The position numbers and the translations under genes are program-made. Shown here in pieces: positions 23,628 to 34,547 of a DNA stretch of 64,000 bases. Within the stretch, counting starts at the first letter, position 1; each line of letters opens with the position of its first letter. The stretch is from contig OX104131.1 of assembly GCA_944470555.2 (NCBI GenBank), positions 13,880,515-13,944,514 of the forward strand, written 5' to 3'. The stretch is from Heterobilharzia americana (Eukaryota; Platyhelminthes; Trematoda; Strigeidida; Schistosomatidae). A model generated the notes under the pieces. It had not been told where the DNA came from. It ran no database searches and saw only the letters and a list, made by a program, of their open reading frames with translations.

Positions 23628-24856
23628 ATTCGTCAACTTTGAAAAAGCCTTTGACAGCGTCGACCGAGAAGTAATTCGGAAACTACTTCAACACTACAGT
23701 CTTAGTACCAAAAACCTTTATCAACCTCATTAACAGCTATATGCTATGTGATGCTACATGCCGAGTGATACGCAATGGAAAGATCGGTGACGCCTTTGAA
23801 GTGAAGACAGGAGTAAAACAAGGCTGCCGCCTACTATCACCCATGATCTACCTGATTGCGTTGTGATGGACTGGACTGGATCATACATCAAACTGTGAGG
23901 AGCGAGAAGATGGGCATACGCTGGCTGGACCAATGAAAAAACTCCAGAGGGAGATTTGGACTTCCCTGATGATGATCTTCGTCTAATCTCTTATGTTGCA
24001 CAAACTCGAAGATGTACAGGGAAAAATCAACAAGTTGGCAGAAGAGACGAGGCAGTGAAGACGGGACTTCAGGTGAATGTGGAGAAGACGGAGGTGATGA
24101 AGATATCCAACCAGCAACAAGCACTAATCACCATCTACGGAAGAAGTGTAAAGGAAGTAGTCTCTTTCACCTAACACCCACCAAGGCAGGGCAGCATCTT
24201 TCAACTACAGGTGGCGGCACAGATGAGGATGTCAAAACCAGGACTGGAAAGACAGCAAGACAGGCCTTCCTGCATTAATCTGAAATCAGTGTGGAGACCT
24301 AGTGCACTGCACTCAGCATAAAGCGTGAACAACATCCGGATTCTCAACATTCATGTCAGTCAAGTCAGTACTTCCTTCTATGTGATGGTTGAGAGACTTG
24401 GTGGGTTACGCAAGCATTTCCAACAAACTACAAACATACATTATCAACAGCTACTGCCTATGCTTACTCGATAATGAAAATCAGATTGCCGGAATACTAA
24501 GAGTAAGCAACAAGGAACTGTGGCTGTCTGACTGGCAACGAACCAACCAAGAACCCATCGCCCAGTAAATATGCGGTAGAGGAAAGTGGAGATGGATTGG
24601 ATTAGACATACACTGAGATGACCTATTGAGGACATCAGGTGTCAGGCCAGGTCGTCGAATGGAATCTAAATGGGATTTGACGAGTTGTGTGTGGCAGCTG
24701 AGGGTGATATGGAGGAGATCATGTGAGGAAGAAATGAATGCTTGTGGGCAGTGATGGGAGTGTGTTGAAAAGATTGCAGAGTGGAGAGTGCAATGGAAAC
24801 GTGCTACTGAAGTTCTATGTTCCTCTAGGAACTCAAAGGACAAATAATAAAAATTG
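23628..24856 (+). mobile_element. RTE retrotransposon, 5'-truncated 3' half (copy 3)
   Basis: It begins inside the RT domain ([15 protein letters not shown] at about 23640) and runs through the 3' end (CTCAAAGGACAAATAATAAAAA). It is broken by frameshifts and stops, for example around the FADD region (23950-24010). It shares almost all of its lesions with the minus-strand copy at 37648-39080; the longest common frame (24012-24278) differs at one of 88 residues. Confidence 0.88.
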
Positions 24857-24859
24857 AAT

Positions 24860-25880
24860 TGCAACCACAATATTTTCTTTCACACTTGATCACAACAGAA
24901 ATAGTTGGTTCTCGATCTACAACTACTGTTTATAACCCTCATCTGCACGTCTTAATAAAGGTTTTGTGAAAGCATTTAAAAGGCTGGATTAAACAGTGGA
25001 TTTGTTTATTAAATCCCCAACCAGTTTTACATACATTTCAAGAAAAGCAACTCTCTGCTGGTTTATTTATCATGTTAGGATAGAAATTAAAATTCTTGTG
25101 AAATAGGATTTTCTAGAGATTTTATTGCTAGCGTAAACCGATGAAAAACACTAGTGTTAACAGGTCGCACTTATGAACATGTTGATGGGGTATATAAGCA
25201 GACCAAAGCATTTCCCCCTTTCATTTAGCCCAGCTTGCCTTTAAGACATTTAGAGAATTCAAACATGTCAGCAACTACTGCTTTGTTTGAAAAGTTCTAA
25301 AGGTCTCAAATGATCTCCAGTATCAGCATCGGGTTAGGTAATCCATAGAATTTAGTGACAGGTTTTCCTACCAATTATTATTAATTTGTAGTCATCTATG
25401 CATCATTTGTGTTGCACATATACTTCATCTTCCATGTTGCTACGGGATTTTCTTCAAGATTTGAGCAGCTAAGAACATCGGGATCTGGACACCGTGGTTC
25501 AAGCGTGAGTAGTGGATTTTACAGTAGTTATAAAATATCTGCTATTGGATTTGAGAATTAAGTAGACACCTCATGATATGATACACGCTTATTTAAAGTA
25601 AACGGTCAAAAAGAATATAAAGAACTGAGTATTTTTATGATGGTACATTTTATAGAAGACTTGAATCTAGCGTTTCAGGCAGCTAAAGCTGTGATAGGTT
25701 TTGAAACTAACACAATAACCTTAATGAACATGAAATAAATGATGGGAAAAACGTTTCATTCAAAGAGATTATATTTAAAACTCTATGTTTTAAGTAGTAG
25801 GATAATGCATTGAACTGGCACTTAGCCAACAGATGTGATTAATAAATGACCTGGCTATTCACCTATCAACCTAGTGGTGT
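24860..25880. other. AT-rich DNA without a recognisable feature
   Basis: No exon, repeat family or RNA motif was recognised in this interval. Confidence 0.4.
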
Positions 25881-26110
25881 TGTTTGTCATGGTAGTTGGT
25901 TGAAGGCACTCGGTAGGAAACCCTGGACCTAGGTTTCGTGCTTTTTGGCACTCGTCGGCAAGGCGTATCTGCAACCCCGACGGAGCTGTGTATCATTGGT
26001 TTAAGGAGTTGACTTTCAAACAGTGGGTAGTAGGTTCGAATACCGCTTCTCCCACCGATGTTTTGGCAGCCAAGCAGTATCACTAGCCGTCACACACTAG
26101 GTGTGATTCA
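25880..26110 (-). repeat. Hammerhead-bearing SINE-like repeat, family B, best-preserved ribozyme
   Basis: On the minus strand at 25963-25921 the parts of a hammerhead are present in order: stem I strand CCTTG, core CCGACGA (one change from CTGANGA), stem II GTGC/GCAC with a CAAAAA loop, GAAA, a short stem III (ACC/GGT) and C17, then CAGGG, which pairs with CCTTG (one G-U pair). A tRNA-like B box (GGTTCGAATACC) lies on the plus strand at about 26033. Stem II differs from SM-alpha (GTGC instead of GTCC), so this is a separate family. Confidence 0.65.
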
Positions 26111-26894
26111 CTGCCTGCTATAAGGATGTGAAAAGGTATCTGAGTGGATTTTGACTTTTGCGACCACCTCAATACAACTTACCGTAGAACATTTAGTTTG
26201 AAGTTAACAGGAATGAAGTTAGTGAGATGGAAACTGTTTTGAAAAACTATAAAAATGATGAGGAATGAAGATCAAGGGCTCAGCAATGTATGTTAACTAG
26301 GTAGAAAGAAAATTAAATAAAGGCAAGCGACGGATGCATCTCTTCCAATTTATTCAACTTTAAACTATGTCATCCGAGGTCTCCAACCCCTGATACCTGC
26401 ATTTCTACTGCCTCCATTTGTATAGACTATATTTCTTTATATGGTTTAGACAGATGAAGAACTCATGGATAGAAGCCCTTTCTGGTGTGAACACTTAAAT
26501 CCCTTCACATCTGACTTTACTGCCAGTAACAATGTACATTAAATACGTGATATGGGGATATTAGTCTGCAGAGCGACCAATCAAAATATATTTCATGTTA
26601 TTACGTCTACAGGTAGGTAGATAGACGATAGATCAGCCAATCAACAGTGTTATTTTAAACGGTGAACTATCTGTATAGCAAATATATTTTCCTTTGTTCT
26701 TGTCTACTGTCTTTTGACCCCAAAACACTTTTCTACACGCCCATCGTGTATTCTTTATTAATTATTCCGGTCGGAAACCAACTAGGAATTTGTTGAATAT
26801 TGATGGCTGACAGTCGACATCCGTGCATCGTTAGCGGTTATATTCTTATTGAAGGAATTCATTAGTTAACAAAACACAAGTAAATTATCACTGG

Positions 26895-27005
26895 GTGATG
26901 AATGAAGGTGAAATGAAGATTTAGACCGTGGCCAGTGGTCGCTGGTTCGAATCCGACCATGGTCTAAATTTTCATTACATCATCTTTTATTACCCAGTAA
27001 CAATG
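26895..27005 (+). repeat. tRNA-derived SINE fragment
   Basis: It contains GTGGTCGCTGGTTCGAATCCGACC, a good pol III B box, and is flanked by TTAGACCGTGG / CCATGGTCTAA, which pair like an acceptor stem. It resembles the repeats at 53.1, 54.4 and 58.4 kb. The A-box half is degraded. Confidence 0.5.
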
Positions 27006-27174
27006 AAAGTTTGCCAAACCACTTCTATCTCAGTCAAAAATGATAGACAAGTATATTAATCGGTCACTAGAGAGAAGCCAATTTAATTTTGTCTATGCCT
27101 ATGTGCTGACCGAATTATGTAGGTCAGTTATTTAATGTGAACAACAAGCTAGATGCATATGCTAGGTGCATATT

Positions 27175-27345
27175 GACTGACGTTAGATGGTTAGAAGTGA
27201 TTCACAGGTAACCTTGATTCACCTAAGTTTAGTGCTTTTTGGTACTTGTCAGTACGTTGTATCTCCAACCTCAAGCATACTGATGCCCCTTGAGAAATTC
27301 GATCCGGTACCTAGGACTGGAAAACGTGAAATTAGTTACTCTGCA
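27175..27345 (-). repeat. Decayed hammerhead SINE-like repeat, family B
   Basis: The minus strand near 27277-27225 reads CTGACAA - GTACC - AAAAA - GCAC - TAAAC, a hammerhead layout with G8 changed and the GAAA box mutated. It is inactive by inspection. Confidence 0.5.
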
Positions 27346-28035
27346 GTGGCAAACTGATGCATATAGTCTTTAGCCCTTCGCCCTGTATTAACAGTGTCAA
27401 TGTATTATTACCGTTTATGGATATGCTTGTAATTCTTCGCTGTTTTACTGGACCGAATTGTTCGACCTCTATTTGCATACGGGCTCCTATGCAAACGCCT
27501 CGATATTGCCTGAATGTTAATTATGGTAATTTGGGTGGTTGCGGCTAGCAAACCAATCCAGGACGCACGTTCCCTGCTGCTTGGGGCTCGTCAGCTGGAC
27601 GTTCATTCATCCCACTGAGTGATATTGCCTACGCTGAGACTCGAACCTCGTACTCACCGCTTACAAACGCCAAGTTGTTACCCACTAAGCTACGGTAGCC
27701 AGATCTTATACAACGGGTTTTAGTTGTTACTATTTATGGATATGCTTGTAATTCTCTGTTGTTTTACTGGATCGAATTGTTCGATCTCTATCGGTATATG
27801 GGCTCCTATGAGGAGAACTACAAGCATATCCATAAATAGTGACAACTAATACCCGTTGTACAAGAGCTGGCTATCATGCCTCCGTGGCCTAGTGGGTTAC
27901 AACTTGGCGTTTGTTAGCAGTGGGTAGGGGGTTTGAGTCTCATTGTGGACAATATCACTCAATGGGGTGAATGAACATCCAGCTGAAGAGCCCCAATCAG
28001 TACGGAAAGCGCATCTTGAATTAATCTGCGGAAGG
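27345..28035. repeat. SM-alpha-like SINE units in inverted arrangement
   Basis: A minus-strand unit (about 27800-27350) and a plus-strand unit (about 27805-28030) face away from each other. The minus unit has a tRNA-like head (CGTAGCTTAGTGGGTAAC near 27700, GAGGTTCGAGTCTC near 27640) and a hammerhead at 27600-27555 with intact CTGACGA and stem I (CCAG/CTGG) but a damaged stem II/GAAA side. The plus unit has CTGAAGA and GAAA at 27977-28022 but a mismatched stem II. The sequence at the junction is repeated in inverse, giving a foldback. Confidence 0.65.
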
Positions 28036-28149
28036 AATAGTGAGAGAGAATTAAGCATAAAAGAGGCATTATTATTATTTCTTCCATTGTTGTGCAATTT
28101 CTCAGATATAAATGGATGAATTATTTCCTTCAAAATGGAAAAAATGCTC

Positions 28150-28950
28150 AGATTTATTCCACATTAAATTTGTTTATTCGATTTATAACACACAGTGATC
28201 TAGTATTATTTACTTGATGACGTTTTGAGCATAAATTCTCTGTTGCTCATAATCATATCAATGTAATCATACTACTTTCGACATTTGATCTTTGAAATAG
28301 TGGAGAATATTTGTAGCTCAGGTGGATGGTCTTGATTGTATTGTGTTATCTGAGCTGGGTTGTTTTTCATGAAGCTTTCATCGTCCTTCTAGACGACATC
28401 ATGAGCACTAACTTCAGTATGAATTCAACACTTCACGATTAAACAACCCAGCTCAGAGAACACAATATGACCAAGACATTTGATTTTTATAGTTATGCCA
28501 CCTCTGGTATAGGTGTTGCGTCATTCTCATTACATGTGTTAAGTGTTCATTCGATGAACGAAAATTCAGTAATCAATCTCTCTCTCCACCTAATTATATT
28601 GGATAAAGCTACTGTACTTAAGTTCCAATATAATTAGGTGGAGAGATTGATTACTGAATTTTTGTTCATCAAATCAACACTCAACACATGTAATGAGAAT
28701 GACGCAACACCTATGCCAGAAATAGAGAAAATTTTGCTACCAATAAAAACAACTCATATGGGTGGCGTAACTATAAAAACCAAATGTCGAAAGTAGTATG
28801 ATTACATTGATATGATTATGAGCAACAGAGAATTTATGCTCGAAACGTCATCAAGTAAATAATACTAGATCACTGTGTGTTATAAATCAAATAAACAAAT
28901 CTAATATGGAATTAATTTCTACCACAGTACCCAAGTTTTACACTTATATT
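28150..28950. repeat. Palindromic Penelope-like repeat (copy 1)
   Basis: Two inverted arms meet at about 28612: left about 28150-28604, right about 28625-28950. The right arm on the plus strand is the 3' end of a Penelope-like element ([16 protein letters not shown] coding tail, then a 3' UTR), the same as at 48.99-49.29 kb. The left arm additionally carries a 170-190 bp insert that is itself a hairpin (28350-28366 against 28442-28458). The whole recurs at 61.87-62.70 kb. Confidence 0.75.
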
Positions 28951-29330
28951 CAGATTTATATTTCTGTATAATCTACAGTGACTGAAAGTCATTTAAAGTT
29001 GAGTACAAATAACAGTGACAAATTAAAATAAAATAAGGTAATGACAAGAATATTTTTTGTATTTCTGATCATCTGTAAACACATGCGTACATTATCAAAA
29101 AGATTCCGGATGATAATACTGAAAGAGGAACATAAATTTCAACGATAACTTTATAACAGAAGTGGAAGATTTTTCTGATGTGTAATGAAGGCATCTTTTT
29201 GATGAGATTATAGTTTTACCAGTAGAAAAACAAAAATAGAAATAACGAACAGTTAATTGATAAAAGAAGAAAGAATAAATGATTATAATTTTACTTTTTT
29301 TTTTCTAGATTTTGAAGATCTCAGGAAATT
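28950..29330. other. AT-rich DNA without a recognisable feature
   Basis: Nothing beyond AT-rich sequence was seen between the palindromic repeat and the possible 3' end of the phosphatase gene. Confidence 0.4.
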
Positions 29331-29338
29331 ATTGTGAT

Positions 29339-29577
29339 TCAATTTGTCTTAGGATGAAAACAACCATATTCTCCATCATATTGTAAATCGTTGGTATTGT
29401 AATTAGTTTTATGCACTTTTTTTTCATCCTGTCTTATTCTGTAAACAAAGAAATATTTAAGAGATTCAATTAACTGACAAATGATTGTCATCGGTTTATG
29501 TATACCTCCTAATGATGTAAGCATCTTTGAAGTGACATATCTGTCGTTCAACAGTGAATAAATATTGCAAAAGTTAC
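29339..29577 (-). CDS. Candidate 3'-terminal exon(s) of the phosphatase gene, frame unresolved
   Basis: A good acceptor (GTTTCCTCTAATAG) precedes 29577 on the minus strand. In the phase demanded by the previous exon it reads VTFAIFIHC then stop (29550-29548). In another frame the same bases read LLQYLFTVERQ, which looks like the QYxF motif of the phosphatase Q-loop but would need a one-base shift and passes a stop just before. A third frame is open across a further acceptor (TTTGTTTACAG, before about 29443) to a TGA at 29341-29339. I cannot decide among these. Confidence 0.25.
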
Positions 29578-29619
29578 CTATTAGAGGAAACATACACAAA
29601 ATAGCATTTGAGAAGGCAA

Positions 29620-29900
29620 AACAGAGGAGTATTTTTCACGAAAAGAAGAGGTAAACTTACCTCGAATGTTGGTTGCAAAGTAACCAGTAACATAGTGGTT
29701 AGTCTTCAGTGTCTACGAAATTCTATCTATCATGTTTGAAATATGGTTATCTCAGTTTAGAAGACATCATCGTGGTGAACTTTGTTCGACGATTAGAAGC
29801 AATCGCTTGAAGACCCAAAATTAGTTTCTTACATGTTGACTCTCCTTGGTAAGACATATTTGCAATCAAGAGGGTAATAATGTCTCCTAAGAGACTCAAG
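29620..29900 (-). repeat. Very decayed family-B repeat and flank
   Basis: GATTGCAAATATGTCTTACCAAG on the minus strand near 29875 resembles the lead-in of family-B hammerheads, but the catalytic core is gone. It lies in the candidate last phosphatase intron. Confidence 0.3.
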
Positions 29901-31859
29901 CTTACATCACTTAAGTCTAAACTATCTATCTAACGTATATGATCACCTGATATCAGTAATACAGCACCATGATGGTGAGTCTTGAAGCTCGGTAACTACA
30001 TTGCAAACTTCAATGGATTTAGGACTAAACGGTATTGAATTTGTTGCTTTTCAAAAACCATTCAGTTTATCTAATCTAATCCTACAGGAAGTCAGTTGCA
30101 GTTCGAACAGTTTGGTTGTGGCATCTCTGACTTTATCAGCATGGGGATATCAGTTCTTCAGTTCTCACCTTGTTGACCAGTATCCACACGCAAAAATCTA
30201 GGCCATGAGTTCCACTTCGATTGGCTCAAACCACATAATGGAGGTAGATTTGCTTCCATAAAGTTGTGATTCTGCTGTGAATGTAAGTAGTGAAGACCAC
30301 TTACGATATTGCTCTTTCAGGTTCTTTCAACTTAAATCCCGCCTAAGCAGATTATTAGGCCTGTGATTTAGACGGTTTGAAATCATATCTTTGTACATAA
30401 TTGAATGAAACTAATACTATAGATCTGTCATCTTAGTTTTTGTATTTTGAGAGTTGATGTTTGATTTTCTTTAAAGTTGTTTTACAGACTTTAGAGACTT
30501 ATTAAAATTCTATGAATGATAAGCATTTGTTCTTTTAATAACTTGCCTTATAGCTAGGAAGGGCACAGTTTTTCCCTTACAGTTGTAACTCAACCATGAC
30601 TAATGTATAAATTAGATGAAGCCATTATTTATCTGCCTTGTGACGGTTTATTTAAAGCATTATACAGTCTAACAGCGTCCAATCAAAAGATACCACGAAA
30701 ATTGGCCTGTATTATGGAAGATGTAATCGAACATGCATCCTGTGGTTTTGGATCATCAATAACCACTGATGACTGATCTGAGACACCATAATGCATCATT
30801 AATTTGTTTAAGAACATCTTAAGAGTAAGGGTAACTACTTTTTCTGAACCCTTATCAACTGAGATGGCTGAGGCATATGTTACATATGCCTAGCCACCGT
30901 CTACCTCCTGGCACAATGTTGGTCAAAATAGGTTCAAGCTGGAAAAAAGTTTGGGGGGGGGGACAGACTAAACCATAAGACCAATGCATGAAGGTGTTAA
31001 CTGTTCGTTTGAGCCATGTGGGATGATGCAAACTATGTGGTTGGGGTCCGCGAGACAAGAGAAACCAGTGGTCGGAGAATCAAGGTGTTATGGCTCAGAA
31101 CCGATATCAGTGGCGCAGATGTATACTCACATTATCCTCATTCTAACCGCTATACTTAATCTCAACATTTCGTCCCTCCTTCCTGTCTTTTACCGCTTTC
31201 TACTTCTTTTGACCGTTGTTTCCTTCTTCGTTTTCCATTTTATTGCCTTGTTACTTGATGCGTTGGTATGAAGTATGGCAACTTGAACAGATATGCAGTA
31301 AGGCTTGGTCTTATGTTGATCTTGATGGTGATGATGACCCAAAAGATACTTACCGCTTAATGTACTTGAAGAAGCTTATGCACACCAAGTGAAACCTTTT
31401 ATCGCAATATAATCATTATTGTAGACATAATTTTAAACTAGTCATCTAAGATGAATTGCTTTTCATTGATAAAAGTGATAAGGTCAGTTTAGTCTAGACA
31501 AGATGACAGTTAAAAGCAAAGCGTTTTATAATCTACTATTCATGGTAAAACTTTGGAACTTACAAGTTTTTTGACTTGGAAAAAGTTGGTCATCTTTATC
31601 GTTAATTCATTCATCTTGTAACAAAGCATAATTATTTGAATAACGAATGGGCGAAATGATGAAGAAATATGTACTGTGCCTGTGGAAGGGATAAAAAACG
31701 GCACAAACTAAAGTTTCTTTATCAGTCACTGGTGTTACTGAAAATTTTGTCAAGTTGATATTCATTATAGACTGATATCGGTTGGACATCAGTTGAATAC
31801 CAACTTCAAAAATCACTAAATACCCACAAACCCCTAAACTCAATTATTCTAGTGCTTAT

Positions 31860-32165
31860 GGGTGACTAGCTTGGAGAGGGGATTCCCGAAGTTCTAAAGA
31901 GAAGTCGTGACCGGTGGGGCAGGGACGAATACTCAACGATGACATTGGGTGATGGTCGCTCTATGTCGTGAACTGACAGAAGTAGGAAATAATGGACCAT
32001 TGGAGTCCGACCCAGTGGTAATGTGCTGGCCACGGGACCTGAATGTCCTAGGTTCGGTCCCTTGTGGGACAGGGTCATGGGTGCGAAACAGCTGTCCAGT
32101 ACTCCCAGGTTTCCAATCTCCCTCCAACTGATATCAGTCCACGATGAGTGCCAAACTGAAAAGTC
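31860..32165 (+). repeat. tRNA-derived SINE copy, family C
   Basis: It shares with the copies at 44, 50, 57, 58 and 59 kb the order: GAACTGACAGAAGTAGGAAAT, GGACCATTGGA, CCCAGTGGTAATGTG (A-box side), GGTTCGGTCCC (B box), CTGTCCAGTACTCCCAGGTTTCC, CTCCAACTGATATC. The A- and B-box arrangement indicates a tRNA-derived pol III origin. Confidence 0.65.
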
Positions 32166-32169
32166 ATTA

Positions 32170-34540
32170 TATCTTCAAAATCCCAAAATGTGATGTTACT
32201 GAGTAGTTTATGAAGAACCACTCCCCTTGTTCCCTCTTTCTATTACTACTAATGTAGTGGGCGTTGCTGATAAGGACGGATATAAGTAGTATACGTTGAG
32301 AGGGTGGCAGAAATCATAGGGAATCACTACCAATGGGTAAGGATTCCGTCAAGAGAAACGCAAGAGACAATACAGGCGTATGAAGAGCAAATCAAGAAAG
32401 AAGCAGAAGAGGGAATGGAGCATGTTTTACAAATGACGGTTTTAGTGCAAGATGTACTATATTTAACGACTACCATCCCACTTGTTGACAATAAATATTC
32501 CTTCCTGCATACCTGTCTTTTGCTTTTTTCATAACTACTATTACTATTAAATGTTAGGCAGGTGAATTTGACACAGTTGAAACAGAATCGAAAATTTTTA
32601 ATTATTTAGAAGAATTTGATAAACAAAATTAAGGGGTTGAAAATACAAAGACTGTAGCAATTTCCTGAATTCATTCATATCTTGTGAACAGGAAAACTTA
32701 GTTAGAAGGGAATGACATCTCGAAATATTTCATAACTTTCACCTGAGTCAAAGGGTAGGACAGATAAAAACTGATATTTTATCCAATGGATACTTTACAA
32801 TGTTCTTCTATAACTAGTCCGGTAAAAACTTGATGTGGTCATCAGAACTTAATCTTAACAAAAATATTTCCACTAAACTGAATGGGTCATCAGTACATTA
32901 ATAAGATAGATATTTCAATGTAAACTGTTAGTATTACAAATAATTTCTCCCTTCTTCCCTTCATAAGTTTCAGAGTTACTGTGTGATTTGATTGATGATG
33001 ATCTTTGTATATAACGCTAAATAAGTTTTTTGTCAATTGGTAAATTTGTTTCTTCAAAACAATCATTTATAAGTTTCAGTATATTTAGTTATAACAATGA
33101 ATATTTGAGATCATGAACTTCTATTAATAACGGATAAACATTTGATAAAATTATGAATGAACAAATACAAACCATCTGTTTTATAAATTACTCTTTTCTT
33201 AGTTAACCTACTAATCCTTTTTATGTAGATAATCATAGATTGCAGTATATATCTGGATCAATCTAACTGGTCGAAGTATATATGGTTAAAATGTTTAGTG
33301 GTGTTGTGTTCTCTCAGCCAGATGGTTCAATATTTACGCTTAGAATATCATTCTATACAACATCATAAGTTAACGAGACAGTAATTATAAACATTTTCAA
33401 ATTGTTTTCGTAATGGAGTGGTATGATCTTTAGAAATAGTGAAAATCAAGGGGGGGGGGAGAAATCAACAAGTGTGTTTTTCTAATGAATAACTTCTCAG
33501 TGGTAAGTGTTCGCGACGATATTTGGAATTGAGCTCAAAACCATTTGATCTTGTGGCGAACAGGCCTCTGCTTAGTCATGAAGCTGGAACATCGTTGCTT
33601 ACATTTATAACTTTTAGTGACTTGTGTTACAGTGTGGCCATAATCAAATTTCATCTATTACCATACTAAACTTGGTCGACCTTACACTGTGAAATCAATT
33701 GATTCGTTCAAAAATGTGCTTGTTGTGTCCCTTTTTGGTGTACAGCTTAATCCTCAGCGAGTCGTAGGTGAACGCTTTTGAGCAATCTCAAACTAGTAAA
33801 AACCAAGTGTTCTATACTTTATCACTTTTAGTGATCATCTAAATGAAGTCGATTCATGATAAAAATCTTTGAAATTAACTCATTTATTGTACTAATTGTA
33901 AAGTATACTCATTTGACCGTAACAATGATTATCAGTTAGACAAACAACGGTGGAATGCTTTAAGAAACCATACTACGCGAAAGCAAATTTGGAGAAAATT
34001 GACGACAACAGCAGAGAAGTATTTAGTTATCACACATCGCATACATCCTCCACCAATGACACTTTGGAACCGGGTAAGACAGTACCATTTAATTCTTTTT
34101 GACAACGTTAGTGCAGAACGACCGATATTTTTAGCTCGATACGAGTGGTTGAAGTGGTAAAGCAGTTATATGAGAAATCCTTACCTTCAAATTGTTAGAA
34201 AATGCTGTAAGGCTGGCTAAAACTACTCGTAATTTTTCTGCCCAGAATGTTTTTTGTGGGGAGTATGAAATCGGTAGCTAAACCACCTTTGAAGTCTAGT
34301 TTTATGCATAGCATCTGAATACTTTTCATACATTCCCCTGTTCAACTTAAACCCTTTTCAAAAGGATTCAACAGTGGTATTCTGTTCGGTTGCGAGAACG
34401 CAGTAACAAGCATATACGAAGCTCAGCAGCTGAACATCACAACAACCTTCTGCTTCAAATTCTAAAGGGTAGCACAAGTCGTTTGCATATGTATACTAAT
34501 CACATATATTCAAAAGTGAAAGACAAATTACACGAACTGT
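32170..34540. other. Intronic DNA without a recognised feature
   Basis: A short lysine/glutamate-rich frame at 32304-32534 is unassigned. Poly-G runs of 9 lie near 33452, and of 10 or more in the neighbouring repeat region near 30952. The stretch at 33930-34080 has unusually balanced base composition and may be an old retroelement, but I recognised no motif. Confidence 0.35.
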
Positions 34541-34547
34541 AACTTAC

